DNA of 56,999 nucleotides from Bacillota bacterium (lineage in GTDB: Bacteria > Sysuimicrobiota > Sysuimicrobiia > Sysuimicrobiales > Segetimicrobiaceae): positions 1 to 56,999 of the forward strand of contig JAJPIA010000122.1 of the NCBI GenBank assembly GCA_021324975.1. The letters are read 5' to 3'. Shown here piece by piece: positions 27,976-35,480 of this stretch. Numbering within the stretch: position 1 is the stretch's first letter; each line of letters opens with the position of its first letter. Both the position numbers and the translations under genes were made by a program. A model generated the notes under the pieces. The model saw only the letters and a list, made by a program, of their open reading frames with translations. It was not told where the DNA came from and made no database searches.

Positions 27976-29061
27976 CTACAGGATACGGCGCGCTCCCAGG
28001 TAGTGCGAGAGGTAATACGGCTCGTCCAGGTTGTCCACGACGACGCGGTGGGCGCTGCTCGACGGATGCACGAACTGGCCCCCGCCGATGTAGATGCCGA
28101 CGTGGGACGCTCCGGTCCCATCGGTATCGAAGAAGACGAGGTCGCCGGGCTCTAGGTTGGACGAATCGACCGCGACGCCCGCCCCCCACTGGTCATACGA
28201 CAGCCTGGGGAGGTTCGGGACGTACGGCGCGTAGACGAGGTACACCAGCCCGGAACAGTCGACGCCCGCGCGGCTCGACCCGCCCCACACATATGGCGTG
28301 CCGAGATATCCGAGCGCGTCCGCGACCGCCCTCCGCGCGAGCAGCGTCATCCGTAACGGTGTCTGTGTTGCCGGGGCCGGTGCTCCCGGGGTGGCGCGAT
28401 CCGGTAACGTCAACGCGCCGCCGTACGGGCCTCCGGCGTTAGGGAGCGGCCCCGCCGATGCCGGGGGCGCGGACGCCGGCGGCACGATCGGGGGTGGCGT
28501 GTCCGCGGCGGGGTGACCGCCGCCGTGGATGACCAGGATCTGATCCACGTGGAGCGTGTCCGACGGGCCCAAGCCGTTGGCCTGCCGCAGCTCTGCCACC
28601 GAGATACCGTGGGTGGTCGCCACGTGGTAGAGCGTGTCCCCGGGGCGCACAACGTAGGTCTCCCCCGCGGCTTCGGCCGGCTCCGGAGCGCGAGGCGCAG
28701 GCGGCGTCGCGAGCGGGCCGGGTGCGGGCTCCGGCACTCCACGCTCTCCCTGGGGGCCCCACATAGCCGGAGACGGTGCTTCAAGACCCCACGGGCCCCC
28801 GGAGGCACCGGCGCCCGCGGCGGCGGGCCGTGCGGTCGAGGCGCCGCCGTCTGGAATCGTCAGGACCTGTCCGACCCGGAGTTTCGACGCATCGCGGAGA
28901 TCATTGGCTTCGATGAGGCGGGACACCGGCACGCCGAAGCGGCGGGCGATGCTGTACAGGGTATCGTGCGGTGCCACGGTGTAGAGGATGGCCGCATCCG
29001 CGCGCCCCAGGCACGCGAGCGCCATGCCGACCCAAACCACGACCCATGCGACGATGCGCAC
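27976..29061 (-). CDS. Secreted LysM / NlpC-P60 peptidoglycan endopeptidase
   Basis: 361-aa exported cell-wall hydrolase. It has an N-terminal signal (residues 1-23), LysM 1 (about 26-70), a proline/alanine-rich linker, LysM 2 (about 135-178), a second Pro-rich linker, and an NlpC/P60 domain (about 238-361). Catalytic residues are C269 in GVDCSGLVYLVY, H320 in ASHVGIYIG and a polar third residue at H332 in FVHPSS. It should cleave peptide stems, typically the gamma-D-Glu-diamino acid bond. Start GTG at 29061 behind GGGAGG. Monocistronic context with hairpins on both sides. Confidence 0.94.
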   Translation of the reverse strand: MRIVAWVVVWVGMALACLGRADAAILYTVAPHDTLYSIARRFGVPVSRLIEANDLRDASKLRVGQVLTIPDGGASTARPAAAGAGASGGPWGLEAPSPAMWGPQGERGVPEPAPGPLATPPAPRAPEPAEAAGETYVVRPGDTLYHVATTHGISVAELRQANGLGPSDTLHVDQILVIHGGGHPAADTPPPIVPPASAPPASAGPLPNAGGPYGGALTLPDRATPGAPAPATQTPLRMTLLARRAVADALGYLGTPYVWGGSSRAGVDCSGLVYLVYAPYVPNLPRLSYDQWGAGVAVDSSNLEPGDLVFFDTDGTGASHVGIYIGGGQFVHPSSSAHRVVVDNLDEPYYLSHYLGARRIL

Positions 29062-29182
29062 GCTCCGCTTTCCTCCCGACCCGTTCCCGTGGCCGACGCC
29101 TGTCCTCGTCGTGCCCGGGACGGGTGCCCGTTAGACCGGAGCAGCTCAGGCTGCGATGACTGCCGCGTCGTACGTACAATGC

Positions 29183-29210
29183 GGCGGACGGCCCGCGTGA
29201 GCCGTCCGCC
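29183..29210 (-). terminator. Strong hairpin after rpsI
   Basis: A perfect 10-bp stem (GGCGGACGGC / GCCGTCCGCC) with an 8-base loop, 15 bases past the rpsI stop. No T-run follows, but the position suits the end of the rplM-rpsI transcript. Confidence 0.55.
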
Positions 29211-29224
29211 ACATCAAGCCAAAC

Positions 29225-29620
29225 TCAGCGCTTCGAGTACTGGAATCCTTTCCGTGCGCGTTTGTGGCCGTACTTCTTGCGTTCCTTCTGCCGTGGGTCC
29301 CGCGTCAGGAGCCCGGCCTTGCGGAGCGGCGACCGGAGCTCGCTGTCCGCGGCGAGCAACGCGCGGGCGATCCCGAGCCGGACGGCGCCCGCCTGGCCCG
29401 CCACCCCGCCCCCCTGGACGTCCGCGATGACATCAAACCGCCCTTCCGCGTTGGCCACGACGAGGGCCTGCCGGATGCTCGAGAGCAGGGGCCCTTTCGG
29501 AAAATGCTGCTCGACGGTGCGGCCGTTGACGGTGATGGTGCCGGTACCGGGCACCAGCCGCACGCGGGCAATCGCCTCCTTGCGGCCGCCGGACGCCATC
29601 ATCATGATCGGGGTCTCCAT
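29225..29620 (-). CDS. rpsI: Ribosomal protein S9
   Basis: 30S subunit protein of 131 aa. GGRKEAIARVRLVPGTG and the basic C-terminus ending KRARKGFQYSKR, which reaches the P-site tRNA, identify it. The ATG at 29620 shares one base with the rplM stop (TAATG), so the pair is translationally coupled as usual. Confidence 0.98.
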   Translation of the reverse strand: METPIMMMASGGRKEAIARVRLVPGTGTITVNGRTVEQHFPKGPLLSSIRQALVVANAEGRFDVIADVQGGGVAGQAGAVRLGIARALLAADSELRSPLRKAGLLTRDPRQKERKKYGHKRARKGFQYSKR

Positions 29621-30093
29621 TACTGCTCACGTCCCTTCGTCGAACTCGCGCCGGCCGAGGCGCCCCGGGCCGCCACGTCGAGCGCCATCGGCTGCTGTGC
29701 AGCGTGCCGGTGCGCCTCGCCGCGATACACGCGCAGCTTGCGCAGACACGCCCGCCCAAGCGCCGTCTTCGGAAGCATGCCCTTCACTGCTTCCTTGAGA
29801 ACGGTCTCGGGGTGGCGCTGCAGCATCTTCCCCGCCGGGGTGGCGCGGAGTCCGCCGGGGTACCCGGAGTGACGATAGTAGATCTTTTGCACCGCCTTGC
29901 GCCCGGTGAGGCGGATCTTGTCGGCGTTGATCACGACGACGTAGTCGCCGCTCACGGACGGCGTGTACGTCGGACGCGTCTTCCCGCGCAGCACGGAGGC
30001 CACGCGGCTCGCGAGGCGCCCCAGCACGTGCCCCTTCGCGTCCACGACGTACCACCGCGCATGCTCGCCCGGCTTCGCCACAATCGTCCGCAT
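29620..30093 (-). CDS. rplM: Ribosomal protein L13
   Basis: 50S subunit protein, 157 aa. [20 protein letters not shown], the [17 protein letters not shown] segment and the [12 protein letters not shown] motif are diagnostic. The ATG at 30093 follows GAGGGG. The C-terminus extends about 12-15 residues beyond the typical end with an Ala/Ser-rich tail ([16 protein letters not shown]). It heads the rplM-rpsI operon with its own promoter. Confidence 0.98.
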   Translation of the reverse strand: MRTIVAKPGEHARWYVVDAKGHVLGRLASRVASVLRGKTRPTYTPSVSGDYVVVINADKIRLTGRKAVQKIYYRHSGYPGGLRATPAGKMLQRHPETVLKEAVKGMLPKTALGRACLRKLRVYRGEAHRHAAQQPMALDVAARGASAGASSTKGREQ

Positions 30094-30145
30094 CAGATCC
30101 CCCTCACGATCCCGCGCGCACCGCCTGCGCGGGGGCAACAGGCGG

Positions 30146-30175
30146 ATTGTACCACGCGGCTTTTTCGACCGTCAA
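30146..30175 (-). promoter_or_regulatory. Promoter of rplM-rpsI
   Basis: TTGACG (30175-30170), 18 bases, TACAAT (30151-30146) on the minus strand, about 50 bases upstream of the rplM start. A 7-bp hairpin (CCGCCTG / CAGGCGG, 30121-30145) straddles the expected transcript start. Confidence 0.75.
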
Positions 30176-30247
30176 ACGCCGAATCGCGCCGCGGAGAATC
30201 TTAGCGTGAGGCCTATCGTCGCGTCATCGAAAATCTTACCGAGCCGC

Positions 30248-31534
30248 TCAGTTCTTGTGCGGGATGTTCGCCCCGGCGAGTTGCACTTCCCCGATGCGAT
30301 TCCGGCCGCTGCACGCGATCCACAGCGTGCTGCCGTCCGGGGTGTGCACCATGTTCCGCACCACTCCGCCGCCCGACGGGATTGCCCACGTCTGGAATCG
30401 CTCGGTCTTTGGGTCGAACCGAACGATCGTGTTCGGCTTCGTGTTCGACTCGCTGTACCACACGATGCCGTTCACGACCGTGATCCCATAGGGCTCGGAC
30501 TTTGGCCCGCCCGGCGACGGCCACTCGGTCATCGCTCCCGTCTTAGTATCGAGCCGCCCGAGATACCCGCGCGCGTAATCGGAATAGTAAATCACGTCGT
30601 CGGGCGTAATGGCCACGCGCCGCGGCCGGCTGGCCGCATGCGGCAGCACGTATTCGTGAATGGCCAGCGTCTGCGGATCGATGCTGGCGATCTTGTTCGA
30701 GCCGAACTCCGCAAAATAGGGAATGCCCTTCGAGGTGATCACCATGCCGTAGGGGTTGGACCGCGGCGTCGGCGACGTCATGAGCTTGATGTCGCCGGTC
30801 CGCACGTCGAGGCGTCCCACCATGTTTCCACCCTGCACGGTGAAAAAGATGCGGTCGGGCCCGTCAAAGAGCAGCGTATGCGGGTCGCGGGCCTTGGGAT
30901 CGGGCATCGGATACTTCGTGACCGCACCGGTGCTCGGATCGAGCCTGCCGATGTACGCGGCGAAGTTCGCCGTATACCATACGTTGCCGTTCGTGTCGGC
31001 AATCAATCCGTGCGGCCCCGACCTCGGAGGCAGCTTGTATTCCTTGAACGTCTGCGTCTTAGGATCGAACCGTCCCAGCACATTGGCCATCTGGCCCGAA
31101 TACCACACCGACCCGTCCGGCGCGTACATCGGATCGTGCGGCCGCGTTCCGGGGGTGGGCACCACCCATTCTTTGATCGCGACGCGCGCGGGGCCGGGGA
31201 TGATCTTCGCTACGGGCTGCGGCTTTGGCGGAAACTTCGCGGCCAGATAGTTCAGCGCCGTGTCGAACTGATCGTGCGGCAACGGCGCGCCCACGTTGAC
31301 CATCATGTGCAGCACCGTGTCCCAGCCGGCGCGGTCGTATCCCGCGTTCGTGACCTGCGTGAGCGAATGGCAGATCCCGCACGTCGCCTGCACCGTCGCT
31401 TTGCCTTCGCCCGGGGGCAGTTGCACCGGCTGCCGGTTTTGTGGCCCGCTCTCTTGTCCTCGGATCGGGACCGCGGCGCACACTGCGACGGCGAGGAGGA
31501 GCAGCCCGAGCGAGGAGAATCCTTTCGTCCACAT
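30248..31534 (-). CDS. Exported c-type haem protein with Vgb-like beta-propeller
   Basis: 428-aa protein with an N-terminal signal (about residues 5-26). A single haem-attachment motif CGICH (C52-C55-H56) sits in a small cytochrome-like region (about 40-105). A beta-propeller resembling virginiamycin B lyase / SMP-30 fills the rest: repeated blades of the form GSVWYSGQMANVLGRFDPKT, GNVWYTANFAAYIGRLDPST and GIVWYSESNTKPNTIVRFDP. The ATG at 31534 has a GTGAGG ribosome site; a GTG four codons earlier is also open. It should sit outside the membrane. Antibiotic lyase activity should not be assumed from the fold. No cytochrome-maturation gene is nearby. Confidence 0.85.
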   Translation of the reverse strand: MWTKGFSSLGLLLLAVAVCAAVPIRGQESGPQNRQPVQLPPGEGKATVQATCGICHSLTQVTNAGYDRAGWDTVLHMMVNVGAPLPHDQFDTALNYLAAKFPPKPQPVAKIIPGPARVAIKEWVVPTPGTRPHDPMYAPDGSVWYSGQMANVLGRFDPKTQTFKEYKLPPRSGPHGLIADTNGNVWYTANFAAYIGRLDPSTGAVTKYPMPDPKARDPHTLLFDGPDRIFFTVQGGNMVGRLDVRTGDIKLMTSPTPRSNPYGMVITSKGIPYFAEFGSNKIASIDPQTLAIHEYVLPHAASRPRRVAITPDDVIYYSDYARGYLGRLDTKTGAMTEWPSPGGPKSEPYGITVVNGIVWYSESNTKPNTIVRFDPKTERFQTWAIPSGGGVVRNMVHTPDGSTLWIACSGRNRIGEVQLAGANIPHKN

Positions 31535-31546
31535 AGGCGGCCTCAC

Positions 31547-31939
31547 CGTCCAACGCCGGGATCAACGCACTCGGTACGCGCCCACTCTCGGCCTAGGATT
31601 TGGATCCTTGCACTCCCCGTGACACACCGGCAGGCTCCCTCATAGCCCGCCTTGAACCCTTCCGCGTGCACGGATTCGCCCACGTTGCTGCGCCGGCGCT
31701 CCGGCTCGCGGCTAAAGTGTACGGCAAGGTGCTGGCCGCCGGCTGGATCGTGGAGCCACGGCGGCCGATGGATCTACCTGGCCGGCCTCATGGGCTTCGC
31801 CTTCGGGCTGGTCCTGCTCGCCGTCCTGCGTACACCGGACCCACCCCTCTAATTTTCACACCAAACTCGCATCAGCTTCGGCCGCCTCGGGTGAATCCGC
31901 TTCGAAGGACTTGATACTCCCGAACTCGCGGGGAAAGCG
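31547..31939. other. Intergenic stretch between divergent genes
   Basis: 393 bases between the haem/propeller gene (minus) and the PAP2 gene (plus). A plus-strand frame at 31652-31852 (66 codons, TTG start) ends in one plausible membrane segment (WIYLAGLMGFAFGLVLLAVL) followed by RTPDPPL, but the first half has shadow-like composition. It may be a relic or a small membrane protein. No promoter was convincing. Confidence 0.3.
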
Positions 31940-32611
31940 GTGAGCCCGTCCGAAGTAGGCTCTATGCGTGCTTCTCCCGTTCGTCTGTTCGGGGCGCTCG
32001 CGTTGTTCCTCGTGTTCGCCGCCGCTGCGGCGCACAATGCCGGCCATCGCTACGACGTCGCCGTCACCGCGTGGCTCCAGCGCGCCGCCCCGGTCCCTGA
32101 TCTCCCCGCGTCACTCTACGTCTTCGCGGGCGACGCTGAGGTCCTGATCACGGGCGCGGTGGTGGCCGGGCTGATCCTCGCGCGCCGCGCGCCCAGGTGC
32201 GCGGTAACCGCGTTCCGGCTCGCCGTGGGGCTTGCCGCGCTGAGCCTCATCGCCGTCGGCCTGAAGCACCTCCTGCCGCACCCGGGACCGCCCGACGCGC
32301 TGCAACGGCACGTCTTCCGCGCGGGCATCAGCATCGCGGAGCCCTACAGCTTCCCGTCTGGGCACACGCTCCGGACCAGTTTCCTCGCAGGAACCGTCCT
32401 GCGCCGAACGCCGGTGATCGCGGTGACGGCGCTCGGCGCGATGATGGCGTCGCTCGTGTACCTCGGCGATCACTGGACGAGCGACGTGCTCGGAGCCCTT
32501 TGCCTCGGGTGGGCGGCCGTCGAGGCCGCGCGCATCATTGCAGGCCGTGCCGCGGGCCGTGGGCCCGCGCGCCTCAGGACAGCTCGACTTCCGAGCTATC
32601 GCCGAGGTTGA
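31940..32611 (+). CDS. PAP2-family phosphatase-like membrane protein
   Basis: 223 aa with about five or six hydrophobic segments. The PSGH motif is clear (EPYSFPSGHTLRTSFLAG), and YLGDHWTSDVLGALCLGWA matches the last motif region. However, the first motif (KHLLPHPGPP) lacks the usual Arg-Pro end, and the Arg before YLG in motif three is Leu. Phosphatase activity, for example on undecaprenyl pyrophosphate, is therefore uncertain. The start is a GTG at 31940, or an ATG eight codons on. It is on the plus strand, and its 3' end overlaps the convergent nucleotidyltransferase gene by 38 bases. Confidence 0.85.
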   Translation: MSPSEVGSMRASPVRLFGALALFLVFAAAAAHNAGHRYDVAVTAWLQRAAPVPDLPASLYVFAGDAEVLITGAVVAGLILARRAPRCAVTAFRLAVGLAALSLIAVGLKHLLPHPGPPDALQRHVFRAGISIAEPYSFPSGHTLRTSFLAGTVLRRTPVIAVTALGAMMASLVYLGDHWTSDVLGALCLGWAAVEAARIIAGRAAGRGPARLRTARLPSYRRG

Positions 32612-33548
32612 TGCGGCCGAGCCGTCCGGTTACCGTGGCGTTCTCGCCGATGATCGAGTGGTCCAGTAACACGCGTTCCACGCGGGCGTGGGCGTTGATG
32701 ATGGTTTCCTGGATCACCGCACTCTTGATGCGGGCGCCCTCGGCCACGGTGGCGTACGGGCCGATCACGGAGCCTTCCACGACCGCCGTCTCCGCGATGA
32801 ACGACGGCGGGATGATGACCGAACCGGGGACCGCGGCCGGGGGCGACGTGCGCTGGAGCAAGGCGTGGTTGGCGCGCAGCAGGGCGGCCGGCGTGCCGCA
32901 GTCGTACCAGCCGCCAACGGGGAAGGTGCCGAGGTGCTCGCCGTCCTCCACCATGAACTGCAACGCGTCCGCGAGCCAGTATTCACCGCGCACGACGTGC
33001 CGCTCGTCGACGAGCCGCTCGAGCGCGGCGCGAAACGGCGCGGGGCGCTGGATCATGTACACGCCGACGACCGCGAGATCGCTCGGCGGCGTGGCCGGCT
33101 TCTCCCACAGGTGACGAACGAATCCGTCGCCATCCACCTCGACGACGCCGAACGCGCGAGGATCCTTGACGCGGTTTACGCCGATCGCGGAGTGCCCCAG
33201 CCGGGTCGCGGACCGCAGGTCCGCCTCCACGATCGTGTCGCCGAAGACGATGAGCGTCGGGCCCGTGAGATGCTCCCGCGCCAGGTAGATCGCGTGCCCG
33301 TTGCCCATCGGTTCGGGCTGATGCACAAAGTGCGCCCGAAACGTGTACCGCTCTTTGACGAACTCCTCGACCTTCTCGGCCAGGTACCCGACCACAAAGA
33401 CAATCTCGTCCACGCCGAGGTCGCGCAGTTCGTCGAGGATGTACGCCAGGATGGCCTTGCCCGCAACGTTCATCAAGACCTTCGGCTGCGTGTGGGTGTG
33501 CGGACGGAGGCGCTTGCCCTGCCCGGCGACCGGAATAATCGCGTTCAT
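32574..33548 (-). CDS. Sugar-phosphate nucleotidyltransferase with left-handed helix tail
   Basis: 324-aa NDP-sugar synthase. The N-terminal nucleotidyltransferase domain starts MNAIIPVAGQGKRLRPHTHT with the nucleotide-binding GxGxRL loop and PKVLMNV. VFGDTIVEAD carries the metal aspartate, and GEYWLADAL and VGGWYDCGTP mark the sugar site. A C-terminal hexapeptide-repeat region (about 235-315, SVIGPYATVAEGARIKSAVI) resembles long RmlA/GlmU-type enzymes. The likely product is a dTDP- or UDP-sugar for the surface-glycan locus. The ATG at 33548 is preferred over the TTG just before it. Confidence 0.92.
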   Translation of the reverse strand: MNAIIPVAGQGKRLRPHTHTQPKVLMNVAGKAILAYILDELRDLGVDEIVFVVGYLAEKVEEFVKERYTFRAHFVHQPEPMGNGHAIYLAREHLTGPTLIVFGDTIVEADLRSATRLGHSAIGVNRVKDPRAFGVVEVDGDGFVRHLWEKPATPPSDLAVVGVYMIQRPAPFRAALERLVDERHVVRGEYWLADALQFMVEDGEHLGTFPVGGWYDCGTPAALLRANHALLQRTSPPAAVPGSVIIPPSFIAETAVVEGSVIGPYATVAEGARIKSAVIQETIINAHARVERVLLDHSIIGENATVTGRLGRINLGDSSEVELS

Positions 33549-33551
33549 CAA

Positions 33552-33754
33552 GGAGCACGCCCCTTTTGGGTGATCTTTACCCTATTTCGCCGGCCCCGGA
33601 GCCAGCGGCCGCACGCTTTGGCGCGTTACCCGCGTGCCAAGCGGCACGCTCTGCCCGTGCACGCACCACCGGCCGCTTGTCCCGACGTGGCGCTGAGCGG
33701 TCGCACAGCCCCGTCCGGCCGCGCGCGCTCGTTCAACCGCTTGGCGAATCCCGG
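33552..33754 (-). other. Leader/intergenic stretch between two nucleotidyltransferase genes
   Basis: About 200 bases with no credible ORF. A hairpin with arms CGTGCC / GGCACG and a 4-base loop lies near 33639-33654. No clear promoter was found. Confidence 0.3.
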
Positions 33755-34468
33755 CTATCCTTCGCGAAAGAAGCTCAGCAGCCGGCTCTGGAGCTCCGCG
33801 CCGACCTCGGTCACGTCCTTGATCGTGTCGACGCCCCGCCAGTACGCCTCCGACCGAAACGCGCCGAGCCCGTGCGCGCGCGCCAGTTCCGGAAACGTGG
33901 TCGTCTCGTGGTCGCCGTGGTCCGGGAGCCGGTCGCGCACCGACGGCGAGAGCACGTACACGCCGGCGTTGATCCAGTACGGCAGACGCGGCTTTTCGAC
34001 GAACTGCGTCACGGCATCATCGGCGTCGACGTCCACGATGCCGTAGGGGCTGACAAACGGCGTCAGCACGACGGTGGCCACGAGGCGCCGCGCCAGGTGG
34101 GCCGCCACGACCGGGCCGAGCCGGAGGTTGGTGATGATGTCCCCGTTGGTGGCGATGACCGCGTCGACGCCCGGGGGCAGCTGGGAGAGCGCCAGCTTGA
34201 GCGCGCCGCCCCGGCCGAGCGGATCCTCCTCCACCGAATAGCGTATCCGGAGCCCGAGGCGCTCGCCCTGGCCGAAGTAGGCCTCGATGACCTCGTGCCG
34301 GTAGCCGCAGGAGATGACGACGTCCGTGACCCCCTGCCCGGCCAGCCACTGCAGCTGGTACCCGAGAATCGGGATGCCCATGATCTCCACCATGGGCTTC
34401 GGCCGGTCCTCGGTGAACGGGCGAAGGCGCTCGCCCTTGCCGCCGGCGAGTACGATCGCGTGCCTCAT
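33755..34468 (-). CDS. Sugar-phosphate nucleotidyltransferase, short form
   Basis: 237-aa enzyme without the helix tail, related to mannose-1-phosphate guanylyl- or glucose-1-phosphate transferases. The N-terminal AIVLAGGKGERLRPFTED, PKPMVEIMGIPILGYQ, VIATNGDIITN (metal site) and FVEKPRLPYWINAGVYVLSP are classic. The ATG at 34468 follows a GGAG site. It is 16 bases after the epimerase gene in the same operon, so the two probably act in one nucleotide-sugar pathway. Confidence 0.92.
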   Translation of the reverse strand: MRHAIVLAGGKGERLRPFTEDRPKPMVEIMGIPILGYQLQWLAGQGVTDVVISCGYRHEVIEAYFGQGERLGLRIRYSVEEDPLGRGGALKLALSQLPPGVDAVIATNGDIITNLRLGPVVAAHLARRLVATVVLTPFVSPYGIVDVDADDAVTQFVEKPRLPYWINAGVYVLSPSVRDRLPDHGDHETTTFPELARAHGLGAFRSEAYWRGVDTIKDVTEVGAELQSRLLSFFREG

Positions 34469-34484
34469 GTGAGACTCCGGTGCA

Positions 34485-35480
34485 TCAGAAGCGCGCGTCG
34501 GCGGCGATGCGATCCCAGTTCGTCGTAAACCACTCCCACGTGCGCCGCACGCCCGTCTCGAAGTCGGTCCCCGGTTGATAGCCGAGCAGGTGGTGGGCCT
34601 TCTCCACGGACGCCCGCCGCCGCGTGATGTGGTCCCAGGAGCGCCGCTCCACGTACTTGACGCCCGCGGAGTTGTCCGTGATGCCGTTGACGAGCGTCGC
34701 GAGCATCGCGACGGAGACCTCGCGGCCGGACGCCAGGTTCACCGCCTCGCCCACCGCCGCTTCGGAAATCCCCGCTGCCAGCAACCCTTGCACGACGTCG
34801 CCCACGTATGTGAAGTCGCGTGTCTCCTCGCCCGTGCCGGTAATCGGCAGCGCCTCCTTGCGCGTGGCCCAGTACAGGAAGTTGGGGATGACGTTTCGGT
34901 AGCGTCCGGGGATCTCACCGGGGCCGTACACGTTGAAGAACCGCGTCCGGACGATCGGCATCTTGTAGTAGTTGGAGAAGTAGTTGCAGTAGAGCTCGCC
35001 GAGCAGCTTCGTGATCTGGTACGGCGTGTCGAGATCGAGGGAGACAAAGTCCTCGGTGAGCGGCAGCGGCGCCTTGCTCCCATACACGGAGCACCCGGAC
35101 GACGCGTAGATGAACCGGCGGACGCCCGCGAGTTGCGCGAACTCCAGCACCCGGAGCGTGCCCAGGCCGTTGACCTGGAGGTCACGCTCGGGGTGATCGA
35201 CCGAGTTTTGGTTGGCGAACAGCGCGGCGAGGTGAAACACGTAGTCGGGCCGCTCGGAGAACGCCGCGCGCAGCACTTCCGGGTCGAGCACGCTGCCGTG
35301 GATGAAGCGCACCACTGGATGGTCGGGGATGTTCCAGCGGCTGGCGGACGACAGGTCGTCGAGCACCTGGACCCGCGTTGCCCCGGCCGCGGCCAGCGCC
35401 GCGACGAGGTTGCTCCCGATACAGCCGGCCCCGCCGGTGACCAGCACGGTGCGGCCGGCGTAGCCCTGTTCTGCCGTCAT
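34485..35480 (-). CDS. NAD-dependent sugar-nucleotide epimerase/dehydratase
   Basis: 331-aa extended SDR. VLVTGGAGCIGSNLVAALAA binds NAD, YASSGCSVYGSKAPLPLTED carries the catalytic Ser region, and YQITK gives the Tyr-Lys pair. RTRFFNVYGPGEIPGRY and GTGEETRDFTYVGDVVQG follow. ATG at 35480 overlaps the preceding oxidoreductase stop (ATGA). It likely converts a nucleotide-activated hexose for the surface polysaccharide. Confidence 0.93.
   Translation of the reverse strand: MTAEQGYAGRTVLVTGGAGCIGSNLVAALAAAGATRVQVLDDLSSASRWNIPDHPVVRFIHGSVLDPEVLRAAFSERPDYVFHLAALFANQNSVDHPERDLQVNGLGTLRVLEFAQLAGVRRFIYASSGCSVYGSKAPLPLTEDFVSLDLDTPYQITKLLGELYCNYFSNYYKMPIVRTRFFNVYGPGEIPGRYRNVIPNFLYWATRKEALPITGTGEETRDFTYVGDVVQGLLAAGISEAAVGEAVNLASGREVSVAMLATLVNGITDNSAGVKYVERRSWDHITRRRASVEKAHHLLGYQPGTDFETGVRRTWEWFTTNWDRIAADARF

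Noticed and set aside
30121-30145. Hairpin before rplM considered as an L13 autoregulatory leader.
   Set aside because: It straddles the predicted transcript start, so only half of it would be transcribed; no other leader features seen.
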